Shown in pieces: positions 23,392 to 34,500 of a stretch of DNA of 64,000 nucleotides. The stretch is from the NCBI GenBank assembly GCA_014706385.1, contig JACGZH010000006.1, forward strand, positions 372,001 to 436,000, in the 5' to 3' direction. The notes under the pieces were generated by a model, which worked only from the letters and a program-made list of their open reading frames with translations, ran no database searches and had not been told where the DNA came from. The stretch is from Phaffia rhodozyma. Lineage: Eukaryota > Basidiomycota > Tremellomycetes > Cystofilobasidiales > Mrakiaceae. Both the position numbers and the translations under genes were made by a program. How positions within the stretch are numbered: position 1 is the first letter of the stretch; each line of letters opens with the position of its first letter.

Positions 23392-23947
23392 TATCTTCAA
23401 TCATATGAAAAAGAAAGAATCACAAACGAAACGATGGGTAGAAAAGAATAGAAGAGAAATTTGACCGTCAAGATGCAGTGGAGTTAAAAGGTTCATATAT
23501 CACGAATAGCGATAGATAAAACTTTTAAGCTGCATCATGGATGAACGCTAGCAGAGAATAGGAAATTAGAAGTAGAAAAACAGAAAGAAAGAGAGAGAGA
23601 AAAGACGAGAGACAAGTACATCCAAGATGATTCTATCCTCAAGTCGGAAGAACACAAAATCCCTTTCGTCTTCCTTCGCCTGATTTCCATCCTCTCCGTT
23701 CGAGCCTTTCACGTTCCGCTCTGTCCTGTTCTTCGAAAAGCTAGACAGAGTTCAAGAAAACGATCAGACTCGGCGTGATACAGCGGTGGGGTTTTGGAAT
23801 TGGAAAGCGGGTTTGAAAAGAGTGACGGCATAGGGAGATGTTGATGTTTTTCTGTTCCTTCTTCCATCGAACGGAAGAAGGGAGATCGAGGAATGGAAGA
23901 AGGGCGGAAGGGGGTAGGGGGAGGGGATGTAGGCTAGAAAAAGAGCC
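23392..23947. other. Convergent 3' region between CMS1 and CCDC124
   Basis: This is a 556-nt interval between two stop codons. It is mostly A/G-rich on the plus strand and should hold both 3' ends. On the minus strand, about 23730 down to 23640, a highly charged open stretch (EEQDRAERERLERRGW) follows a plausible CTAG acceptor. No gene could be assembled around it (see findings). Confidence 0.4.
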
Positions 23948-25795
23948 TTAGAGGGCAAGTCGCTTCTCCTGGGCGGCGTTTGCAGCTGTGAACAGATGCC
24001 ATAGAGAAGATCAGGAATTAGTTGAAAAGAACACGACGAGTCGGTCAAGATAGACATGACGAAACACTACGAACCCTTGAGAGCGTCGAGCCTCTCTTCC
24101 TTATCGGCGTTGTACCTAACAGAGACCTGGTTGAACGGATTGTCTAGTAAAGATTGCGTTGAGAGGAGAGAGCGAATCAGTAAACCTGAAACAAGACTAC
24201 AAAGAAAGATGATACACATACCAGGGTGCTTCTGGAACTGCTTGAAGAGCCTCTCTTTGTACTGCTGTAGCCTCATTCCGGGTTGCTGAAACACCGCCGA
24301 CGCAATTCATAACGGTAAGTCCATGCGCTAGACGGGTTGAATCGGAGAAGCTACTGTGCCTGACAAAAGAAAAAGACTTACCTCCTTCTTGATCACGGGC
24401 AACTCGGCCTCAATGTAGGCCTCCAAAGCAGCTTTGTATCGTCGCTCGGGATGAGCCTCGAGGTTAGCCGCCCTTTGACCAACAGCAGCCTATCAAGAGA
24501 TCATAGGAAGACTTGAGTTTGAGCATTGATATCAGTATGAAATGTAGCGACATGAACGTACTTTGTCGCCTGATTACACGAACAAAAAAATACCCGTTCA
24601 TTACACAGTTAGTCCACGAAAACTATCGTAAAAGTCAAGACAAACAAGGTCTGAAAGCTTACTCTTAGCGTTGGCAATCTCAAGCGCCTCGAGCCTTGAA
24701 GAGAACGCAGAACATATCCCGATCAGCCTTCAGAGATTTTTGGTCTGAACACATAATGCAACAACTCACATCTCGTCGATACCGGTAGCTTGTAGATGCT
24801 GTAGTATAAGAAGTAATCCGCATACTCGAACCGAGTGAGTGATTGACACTCGAACAGATACATTGTATTGGTAGGCAAAGAGATATAAGACGTACAGCAA
24901 CAGGGGTCTCATCATCGTTCTCGACCTCCACACTGGGAACAAACACGGTAGAAGCGATTCCTCCGCCGGCGGCGATCGCTCCTGGTCCGGCTGGCTTCTC
25001 GACCTTCTTGGACGCTTTGGTCTTGCTGGCCATCGCGGGCTTCACTTTGGCCTTAGGGATCGAGGCCTCCTCCTGTGCCAAGAAACGTTAGGCAATTTCG
25101 TCAGTGTTCATGTTCTTGAAGAGAACGTGCTGGACGGGTCGAGTGTTAAACGTACAGCAGCAAGCAGTCGAGCTCGCTCCTCCTTCTTGGCGAGTTCTGC
25201 AAGTCGCTTTTCCTCCTTGGAGGTATCTTTGACTTTGGATCCGGCCTTCCATTGGTCAGCTTCCTTGGCAGCAGCGGCTTCTCTGAGTAGTTTGGAAAGA
25301 AATGAACGAGCAGGCTGAATGGTTCAGTAGAGATCCTGTGTGAGGTACTACAACGATGATTTAAACTCACTTGGCCTTCTGAGCGTTGACCTTGAGAACG
25401 GAAACAAGATATGGACATAATCAAGGTCGTCAGAACATGTATCTAGTGAGATGCCAGATTTCAGGATACATCGAGTTCACCTTGCTAGTAAGATGACGTA
25501 AATGGATAGAGATCGTTAGCATAGTGTAACAAGAATGTTCGAGGTAAGAATACACTTACGCGTTCTCCTCCTTGACGGCCTTTCCTCCTTTGCCTTGAGT
25601 GGTCGAAGGCACGACGATGGGAAGAGGAGAAAATGGAAGAGAATGAAAAAGAATGCATCAGCCAATGACCTTCCTACACGTAGCATAAAGACGAAGGAGG
25701 ATAAAAAAAAAAAGGAGGGAAATAGCAAGAAAGCTAGCGCAGATCGACGCTGACCGATGAAAACCAATTTCAGACTGACCTCCTTTTCCGGCCAT
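23948..25795 (-). CDS. CCDC124: CCDC124/Oxs1-family ribosome-associated protein
   Basis: CCDC124 and its yeast relative Lso2 bind idle 80S ribosomes and help restart translation; fission yeast Oxs1 is the same domain. Thirteen exons give 241 residues: 25795-25780, 25593-25560, 25484-25481, 25390-25371, 25282-25156, 25072-24896, 24798-24770, 24694-24663, 24569-24562, 24489-24382, 24285-24222, 24143-24075, 23985-23948. The N-terminal basic helix (KVNAQKAKEAAAAKEADQW, EEKRLAELAKKEERARLLAA) and the C-terminal DUF1014 helices (EAHPERRYKAALEAYIEAEL, QQYKERLFKQFQKHP, NPFNQVSVRYNADKEERLDA) are as in the family, and length is normal. Exons 3 and 9 are only 4 and 8 nt; both are needed for an open, alignable protein. 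Its start is 254 nt from the divergent XAP5 start. Confidence 0.92.
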
Positions 25796-26049
25796 ACTGA
25801 TTAGAGTGTGAGTAAGTGTAGGTGAGTGGGTGAGTGAGTGTAGATAAAGACAGCGAGCGAGCAAGCTGAACTGATGGTCTTGGAAAGAGATGATGGATGT
25901 TGGAAGGAAGGAGAGAAAACGGAAGGCAAAAAATAAAATGATTTATTTTGCGGGGTTCCCACAGGATTCTTTTTGAGGAGAACGCCTAGAAACCTCTGGG
26001 ATACATGTTGATCGTGTTGACCACCATCGTCGTTTCTGTTCATTTAGCC

Positions 26050-27961
26050 ATGTCCTCCTCTCACGAGTATGTGCTTTAGGTTTAAACCCAGCCGTTAAGA
26101 TTTAGACTTATCAGGTTTGTTTTGGTTGGCACTCTAGCGAAAAACGAAGACAGGCTCTCCTCGAGGAGAAGCGAAAGGAAATGCTCGAGGCGTTCGAGAA
26201 GGAGAAGGCCGCCATGGCCAAGGTCAGTCGATTCTGGTTCTAGTCTTCTTCCTTTTTTTCCGGGCTGATAGAGACAGAACTGTTCGATTATATGTGATCC
26301 TTTGAACAACGTCCTTGACCTCATCAGGAAACCGAGAAGAAGAATGCCGGCGCGGATAGATTTGTGGCTCATGTGGAATCCATGGATGAGCGATTGAAAA
26401 AGTCTACCGTCGGACTGGTCAACTTGAAAGACTTTCAAGAGAAGCGGAAGGCACTCGAGGCAGAACAAATGATGCTCACCGCTCAGACCGGAGCACTGTA
26501 CGTCTGTTTGAACAACGTTACCTTGATTCAATCGCTTGATCAAGCAGCAATGTGGAATTCAGAATGAATGCTGAACAAGACCTGCTTGTTTTCCGACGCG
26601 TGTTCTTAGTGTTGAAGAGGTTAAGAAGATCAAGAAGAAAAAGAAGGAAAAGGCCAAGCTGTCATTTGGAGATGACGAAGAAGATGGAGCTGCGAACGGA
26701 GATTGTTTGTGTTTCTCTTCTTGTTTTCTCACTGTATCTTACCTTGCGAGAGAAAGCTGAACTCTTCCCTTTCATTCCATCTACTTCCTATGCAAATCTC
26801 TATTGTGCTTGGTCCACCCACCCAGCCCCTCCAAAGAAGAAGAGTAAAGTAATGAAGAACCCGACAGTCGATACATCTTTCCTGCCCGATCGAGACCGTG
26901 AGGCCCGAGAGCGATTAGAACGAGAGGAGCTTCGGGTACAGTGGCTGAAGGATCAAGAGAAACTCAAGAATGAGGAGGTAGAAATCACTTATTCGTACTG
27001 GGATGGAGCAGGTCATCGTCGTGTGGTCTCTGTACGTTCCTTCATCTTTCCAGCTAACCCTTTGTTTGCTCAGAAGAAAGTACGATGGGAGAGTGATCGT
27101 TGAGTATCACTGTACTGACCTTTACAAACGCGACGACAGTGCAAGAAAGGAGACGATATCGCAACCTTTTTGGAAAAATGTCGGCTGCAGTTCCCTGAGC
27201 TGAGAGGAATCAGCGTGGACAATCTGATGTACATTAAGGCAAGTCTATTCTCGACCAGTTTTCTTCCCTCTCTCTCTCTTTTCTACTTGACGGCCGCTTA
27301 CCTGCTCTGTTTTGGCTTTCACTGGCATCATGATTCGAGCGTCTATAGGAAGATCTCATTATCCCACATGTAAATTTGTCCTTGTTTGCATCTCTTCCTG
27401 ATCTCCCCGTTTCCTTCGAGCTGATGACCGATCTTGACCTCTTGATATATTCTTGAATCGTATCGATACGATTGTGTGCCATTCGCAGCATTATACATTC
27501 TATGATTTCATTGTTAACAAAGCTAGAGGAAAGTCTGGGCCGTTGTTCAACTTTGATGTGCACGACGATGTTCGATTGATTCACGATGCAACTGTAGAGA
27601 AAGATGAGGTCAGCCTTCTTTTTCTTCTTCTCCTATCTCTTCTTCGTGTTTCAAGCCTATAAACCTCTTGGCTATTGTTCTGACACTTCCCCGATGCATT
27701 TGAAAACTTGAACAGTCTCACGCTGGTAAAGTCGTCGAGCGTTCATGGTACAATCGATCAAAACACATCTTCCCAGGTTCGTCTTCCACTTTATAGACAG
27801 CTTTATTTTTGTTCGCCTTGTTCCAAAAAAAAATTAATCTTATGAACTCTGTTTTCGTTATCTTTCCTTGAAATACCTCACAACCGTGTCTGATAGCGTC
27901 GCGCTGGGAAGTCTATGACCCGGAGAAGGACTACGGAGCATACAAGATTGGAGGGAAATAG
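26050..27961 (+). CDS. XAP5: XAP5/FAM50 nuclear protein
   Basis: XAP5 (FAM50A) is a conserved nuclear protein associated with the spliceosome; fission yeast Xap5 is chromatin-bound. Ten exons (26050-26066, 26138-26222, 26328-26497, 26610-26704, 26826-27031, 27140-27238, 27349-27369, 27489-27608, 27716-27776, 27897-27961) give 312 residues. Recognisable blocks are [89 protein letters not shown] and the C-terminal [21 protein letters not shown] lysine-rich coiled segment ([12 protein letters not shown]) probably carries the nuclear localisation signal. Intron 6 begins with GC rather than GT (27239), and exon 7 is just 21 nt. It is divergent from CCDC124 and convergent with RRP15. Confidence 0.95.
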
Positions 27962-28138
27962 ATAGTCGAACGAGTTTCAGGATGGGGATGATATATGTCC
28001 ATGTTTTCAAAGTTGTTTCTGATTCTCTTGTCTTGACCGTCTGAAGACATTGAGGAAGGACAAGCGCAAAGCGGTTTCCCTAAACTCTGCAAAAGGAGTG
28101 TGTAAATGATATTTTGATCAAACGATACCTCGCATTCA

Positions 28139-29135
28139 TCATGCGCCTCCCTTGAGCAAAGCCTCGAACCCTTCCTTAGTGACCCTGGCACCTTCACGTT
28201 CTCTGCCTCCTCTGCCCAACAAGTTATCCTTCTCCTTCTTCTTTCCCTTTCTTGGATCTGGCAACGGCTCCGGAGCGGCCAAACCTTTCTTTCCGGCTGT
28301 GGCCTCTTCGACCTGGGCCGAGCTCTGAAGGATGGTGTTGAACAACCTGACGACTCCCTTCTGAGCAACCTTTCTCAACGACCTTTCCCAATCCTGTCCT
28401 CCTACCCCGTTCTCGGTTCCTCCCCAACCGGTCAAGACATCTCTGATTCGACCTCGATCTTCCTTCTCGACTCTGGCATTCTGTAAGACCCGTTTCGCTC
28501 TGGACTCAAGCTTTCTGGCAGAGAGTGTCTTCCTGACGGAAGGAGCAAGGGAAAGAATGTTTTGAGATTGGACGGCAGAGGCCGAGACGTTCGCGGTGGT
28601 TGAGCTTGGTTTCGAAGGTCGGAGGGAAGAAGGTTGAGTGAACGAGGTAACAGGGTCGGTGTCAAGAATGGTGGTGAGGAGGTTTCCGAACGTCGATGGC
28701 GAGGCTGCTCGTCTTTTACGCTCTAAGGAAGCAAAAGGGCACGAACACCAGTCAATCAGTCAGTCGATCGGTCAACCTGGAAGACCATATGATGATCACC
28801 TTCTACAGATCTTACAGTGCACGAAGAAAAATACACTCACTTGCCGTCTTTTTGCTCTTTCCACCCTGCTCGTTGGCTTGTTCGATCTCATCGTCCGTGT
28901 CCATCTTTCCTCCGTCTCCGCCCTCCTCACCACTCATTTCTCCCAGGTCGAACTCATCGTCGCCTCCAAAGTCACTACCTGCCTCTCCGTCCGAGCCTGA
29001 CCTATCCAAATCGCTCAGCCGGTCCTCTACTTCTTCTTCCCTCTTGCTAGACTTCGACTTTAGTTTGGCGGAAGATCCCCCGGCGAGAGAAGCCGACGAC
29101 ATGGTCAATTTTGATTTCTTAGACGTAGGAGCCAT
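28139..29135 (-). CDS. RRP15: Ribosomal RNA-processing protein Rrp15
   Basis: Rrp15 acts in pre-60S assembly in the nucleolus. Two exons (29135-28841, 28722-28139) give 292 residues. The N-terminus is basic and then acidic and Ser-rich (disordered). The family core begins around STFGNLLTTIL and contains the diagnostic block WERSLRKVAQKGVVRLFNTI, followed by Gly/Lys-rich sequence and a C-terminal VTKEGFEALLKGG close to the family's usual SK-x-x-FLDLLK ending. Length is typical of Rrp15 proteins. The start at 29135 has the expected A/C-rich leader. It is divergent from adenylate kinase over a 287-nt promoter with a TCACGTGA site, and convergent with XAP5. Confidence 0.88.
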
Positions 29136-29282
29136 GGTATCACGCTTCCTGTATGCTGTACGCGTGCGTGTGTGTATGTGTATGTGTGTGTGCTTGGGTA
29201 TGTTATGACACAGAGAAAGAGAAACGGCCGGCCGTAGGATGGGACTGCTAAGATTTTGAATCTGACCCAAAGCGGTGGTGTA

Positions 29283-29290
29283 TCACGTGA
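29283..29290. promoter_or_regulatory. TCACGTGA palindrome in the RRP15/adenylate kinase divergent promoter
   Basis: The same perfect octamer seen at 21664 and 40163 lies 148 nt from the RRP15 start and 133 nt from the adenylate kinase start. An alternating TG/AC tract (29160-29200) lies between it and RRP15. A bHLH (Cbf1-like) site is the natural reading, but this is inference. Confidence 0.55.
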
Positions 29291-29422
29291 TTTTAAACGC
29301 CACATTTGGGGTATCCCTCCCCATCTTCTTTTCCTCATCTTCCCTCTCACCATCAATCTCGTTTCCTCATCCTACATACGTTCTCCCTTCGTTTGCACAA
29401 CCCTTTAGCTCGTCTGCTCAGG

Positions 29423-30785
29423 ATGGCAACAGCTTCTGTGAGATCGTCCATGCTTAGGTTCCCGTCGGCCAGCTGGTTCGGTAGCGCTCCTAGAATATCT
29501 TGCTCAGGTGCAGCCAACCAGTTCTACTCGTGTCGAACGATCATCTCGACGCCAAGCACATCGGAAACGACATACACCCCGATAGGTCCTTCTAGTTCAT
29601 TCGAAGGCGTTTCTCAGCCTGGTCTTCGCATGGTTCTTTTCGGAAAACCTGTGAGGGACGCATCATGAGTTTCGTGCTTCGTGTCTACCATCGTCACTCA
29701 TAAACCGGCTCGTCGTTTCATCTGTTTGTTTGTTTGTTTGTCTGTAAACTATCAGGGCTCAGGTAAAGGAACCTTGAGTCAGATGGTTCTGGACTCGTAC
29801 CCAAACGTCAACTTGGTCTCAGTCGGAGATGTGCTCAGGAAGGAAATCAAGAACAAGTCGGAAGTAGGCAAGAGAGCCGAGGGTCTGGTAGCTCGAGGAG
29901 GTGAGTTAGATGGAACTCTTTGGGACAAGATCTTGACAGCCCATATAGTAAGAGATGTTGTCTAGCGGAGCGCTGATCGTTGTAATAAACCTGCCGTGCC
30001 CATCTTTTATGCAATCAGAATTTGTGTCCGATGAGGTGAGTTTCTAAACATTCTGGTTTTGTCTCTTCGTTCAAATCGTTCTGACAACTACTTTAATTGT
30101 GTACCTAAAAAAAAAAGATCATGCTCGATATCGCGCTCTCCGCTCTTCGGCCCTTGAATGATGCGCATTGGATTCTAGATGGATTTCCCAGAACAGTTGC
30201 ACAGGGTCAGATGTTGGACGAGGCGCTCATCAAAGAGGGCAAAGGGTTGAACATGGTCGTCAACCTAGCGGTGAGTGATGATGTGATCTTGAAACGAATC
30301 GAAGGTTTGTTGTCTTTTTCTGTGTCTCCTCGACGATACCTCTATCGAATAATCAATCCCGCCCGCTCAATCTGATTCTACCATGTTGCTTTCTGCAGAT
30401 CGATGGATCCACATCCCATCCGGACGAGTTTACAACACGACATACAACAAGCCTGCGGTGGAAGGGAAAGACGATATCACTGGCGAGGCGCTCACTAAAC
30501 GACCGGATGACACACCTGTTCGTCCGTTCCTTCATTGAAAAACAGAGAAAGAGAGAAATTTCCGTTTGACCAACCAATCTCTTACTTTTGTTGTGTCAAA
30601 AAAAAACCCTTAAACAGGAGGTGTTTTCCCGTCGACTTGATCTGTACAACGAACAAACCTTCCCTTTACTAAAGTACTACGGAGATTCCTTCCCTAGTAT
30701 CACTCATACCCTCAAAGGCGAGACGAGCGATGAGATTTGGCCGACGCTCAATGAGCTCGTACAGCAGACGCTGGACCGAACATGA
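29423..30785 (+). CDS. ADK2: Mitochondrial adenylate kinase (GTP:AMP phosphotransferase, AK3/Adk2 type)
   Basis: This enzyme transfers phosphate between nucleoside triphosphate and AMP in the mitochondrial matrix. Exons 29423-29650, 29756-29900, 30019-30035, 30118-30304, 30399-30517 and 30618-30785 give 287 residues. The first 65 residues are Ser/Arg-rich with no early acidic residues, a presequence. The P-loop GKPGSGKGT spans the first splice junction. The NMP-binding region ([10 protein letters not shown]), the WILDGFPRT motif and the LID ([19 protein letters not shown], then [10 protein letters not shown]) are all present. The LID lacks the four cysteines of zinc-binding kinases, as in fungal and animal enzymes. 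The 17-nt third exon (encoding FVSDE plus two bases) must be included. A tempting read-through past the donor at 29901 gives no family match. Confidence 0.93.
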
Positions 30786-31540
30786 GTTCGATAGGGCCCG
30801 CCATACAACGAGAAGTAGAAGGATCGAGCAAAACAAGAGAGAAAGAGAGAGAGAAGGAAGGAGAAAATTTAGAGTTCGAAACGACTGAGAGTTTCAGAAG
30901 AGAGGTTATCAAGATGGCTCTCCTGCAAAAGATGGACTTCAGCCAAGCGGAAAGGTCTTCGTGAAGTTCTTTCTTCTGGCTGTTTGTGTGTTGTCTATCA
31001 TCTGTTGTCTGGGATTCGAATACGCTGTACTACTACGTGTAATTATCATACCCCCCATCCTCCCTTTACTCAAGAATCTTTTTCATCTTCTTTGTAACTT
31101 GATCTGTATCTTGGAACCCCGAGGTTAAATTAATATAGAACATGAAGAGCAGACAGAAGAAAAGCAAAGAAGTGAAGCTTCATTCGATATGTAACAAGAC
31201 ACAAAGAAAAGGAACAAATGCAAAGAGAAAGGTTTGGAAGAGTGAGAATGAGATCTATATGTCGTAAAAAGTAGAAGCGGAGAGGTAAAAGAAAGGTAGA
31301 GAGTTTTTGTACAACGGACTACGAGAAATTTCGCTGAAATTCAAGAGTAAAAGAAAAAGTGAAGAGTGAAAGAGAACAGAATGGGAATTGCTTGATCTTG
31401 ATTCAAAGAGGATATGTTTCTATAAAGGGGGGAAAACATGTATCGATGATGTTTCTGTACAATCATGAATAAACAAAACGCTGAAGGAAGATCAGAAGTA
31501 ACAATCAATAAAAGAACAGGAGGCCGGGCAGGCGGAACGA
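30786..31540. other. Convergent 3' region between adenylate kinase and KCS1
   Basis: These 755 nt separate two stop codons. The sequence is A/G-rich with scattered AATAAA-like strings (for example around 31469 and 31507) and no coding signal. It should contain both 3' untranslated regions; nothing else is seen. Confidence 0.45.
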
Positions 31541-34500
31541 TCAGGTAGAAAAGTAATCCTGGTCCGTAATCTCCTTTGGCGGTAAGACTCGATCCCAGAC
31601 TTTCTTTCCCTCTTCGAGGTCCAACTTTGGTAGTTGTATCAGCCTGCGTTCGTCGGCCTTCTTCCCTTGTTCTGTTCCGTCCCCAGAGACGGTAGCGTAC
31701 TCGGTCTTGGCCCCTACGCCTACGCCAGCACCAGCTAGGTCCCTCTCCTCCTTCTCTTTTGCCTTGAGCGTCTTCCTTCTTGCCAGCCGTTCTCTGTCCC
31801 ATATTTGAATCAACGAGTCACACACGTTCTTGATTCCAAAGATAAACCCTTCATCCGGTTTGTCTGGATGCGTCGGCGGGAATCTAGCGATTGCTTTTCC
31901 ACTCTCTGCATCAAACACCGTCTTGTACCCTTTCCCTAACGAATCCGGATCGATGTCATCGTCCATCGACGGATGGAGAGGCACGTAATCCTTTCCGGTG
32001 GTCGTATGAGCGAAATCAACAATTCTGATCTTGAGCTCGCCTTTAGTCGCTGGGTTTGGTCCTCCTGTTCGGTTCGAGTGTAGGTTCGTAGAGATCTCTC
32101 GAGGTTTGCCCGGTTCAGCAGATCTCGATCGACGTTCAGGGAACGTCTCAGAATCCCTTCGTTTCCGGACGGGTTCTGGCACATCCTGATGATGGTCGTG
32201 ATGCTGATGATGTCTGACTGGTGGTCGCGAGAGACTCCTTTCAACCGAGCCTCCGGTCGTGACGTTCGGTCCCGGACCAGTGTCCATTGAAGGTTTGTAC
32301 GAAACCGGGATTGAATCTTCCGTCGTCAACCGAAGCTGCTCTTGAAGATCTGGATCACCATCATAGATGAATAGCAGAGAACAACCGTAGAACCGGAAGC
32401 CAGGCAGTTTGTGCAAGATCGAAGCCAGACGATAGAGTTTGCGAAGAGTGTTAGGGATATGGTGGACGAGCAGTCGAGAGTCATCAGAGATGAATGAGGC
32501 GAGGACGTCGTTGAATTCGGATGTTTTAATCTTTCGGCCTGTCAGTTTGTTCTGAGAGATGAACTCTTCTTTGGCCGAGTTCCAGACCTGTTTCATCATC
32601 ATCCGAGAAAGAAAAGAAAAAAAAAACGAGAAAACACCGGTTAGTAAGGAATACTCGCACCTTAGGTGGTCATCTCGACCAAACAAAGAGAAAGATGATC
32701 GTACCTGCATTCCACAAATCCTTACTCCTAGATCTCGACTCGTCGTCTCGTCACACTTCTTTCTCTGACTCTTTGCCTTGTTCGGCGTGGCATCATAACC
32801 GTACTGCCTCGTACCCATTTTCAGATCAAGCACACATGGCTTTTTCAATCGGCCAGTCAGATCTTCCATCAGAATGAAGTAGGCCTGCCTGGTTACCGGA
32901 GCGTTCTCCTCCAGAGGCGGTACCGAATGGGATATAGGGACTGCAGGGGATGATCGGTGAGTGTCTGGGGGAAGAGACGGACGGGAAAGAGATTTCTCTG
33001 GGATAGAACGTGTCGTCAATGATGAAAGAGGGGACAAGGCAGGGTTGGGGGGATTGGTAGCGGTGTGACGAGAAGGTGTCGGCATGTCCTCTGGGATGGG
33101 CTGAGGCGAACTCTTGGGGGTGTGTAGAGGTGAACTTGGCAAAGAGGTGGTCCCTAACAGGCTAGTGTCCAAGTCTGCTCCTTCGCGTGGAATGGGCGAA
33201 TCAATGCCACCGAATGTTGTTGATCTGTGTCCTGATCCAAGGAAATGTGGCGGCGAACGACTAGAAGGTCCCGACCCAGGATGACCATTCGAAGGTTGGC
33301 CGGGCACATGCCAATGCGACCGTTCCTTCGTTCGAAGATACCGTCTAGCAATCGTTCCAAACACGTGATCCCTCAGCTTTGTGTTGATCATTGTCGAGCC
33401 CATTCCTTCTGGTGCAGGAGATGGTAAGCTCGAGTTTGAGAATGACGGGGAGAGTCTTTGTGGAGTGGATGATCGATCGAGGGCGAATCTATCGGCGATT
33501 AAAGTGGGAAAGTGTCGATCTGTCGGGGGATTGAAGCTTGAAGAAGGTGAAGAGCCTGGATCTTCTTTGTCGGCACTAGACATTCTCCGCCGGTTTTCTT
33601 TATCGACCGGGGAGCCTGAGCAAAAGTCGAGTCGACCCTCTGAATGAAGACTTCCCAAACTTCGCCTCTTGCCCGTCCGTTTACCAGTCATCTGAAGCTT
33701 GGCGTCTGTTTCGTCTCCTGTGCTTCCCTCTCTGGTTGCTGGTTCTAACGGACTCAGTCCTAGGCCAGCTTTTGTTCTAGCTCGACCTCTTCCGAACGTC
33801 GCCGACCGCTCATCGTCGCTCGACTTCCTCAGACCTCGGTTGATTCCATTCTTCAACATCCATTCTGGAACAACGTGCCGGTTCCTACCAAGAGATACCT
33901 CAGGAATCTCGTCATCCGAAAAGTAAGATCGCGTTGGGCGACTGTTGACGACAGAGGCTGAAGCCGAAGCTGATTTATGATGAAGCGATGGACGAGAAGA
34001 TCCGATAGGGGAAGATGGGGCAGATGCTTCCAGGGAAGGCTGAGGCATGGGCGACGACCCATCTAAGGCTTCGGCTGAATTGCCATTAGGCGACTCAACA
34101 ACTGCAGACGTAGGAAGCGGACGGGGTTGCCGTCGGTAGTTGACAAGCATGACACCTAGGTATCTAGGGATGAACCCGGCCAACTCGGGAGCTTCTCGCT
34201 CGACTGCTTCGTAGAAGATATTCTCCCGAGAGGCAAGCGGCTTTTCATAGATTTATTTCGGGGGGAAACAATTCAAAATTAGTACATAACATCGCAAATT
34301 ATGAGCCGCGCGCTCTCCCCTAAACATAGCTCTTCTGATATGACTTGACCAGAGAACATATCAGGGTATGTGTACGAACCTTGCAGACCGCTCGCTTTGT
34401 GAACTTGTAAATGGCTGAATGCCCTCCGACTTGGTTCCAGAACGGCCGAAGCGGAACAGTAGGCAAAGAATCGTCCGACTCGAAATCTTCTTCGTCCTCA

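Noticed and set aside
29901..29950. Extension of adenylate kinase exon 2 through [16 protein letters not shown].
   Set aside because: The donor at 29901 followed by the 17-nt exon gives GEFVSDEIMLDIAL, which aligns with the family; the extension does not and cannot join later exons in frame.
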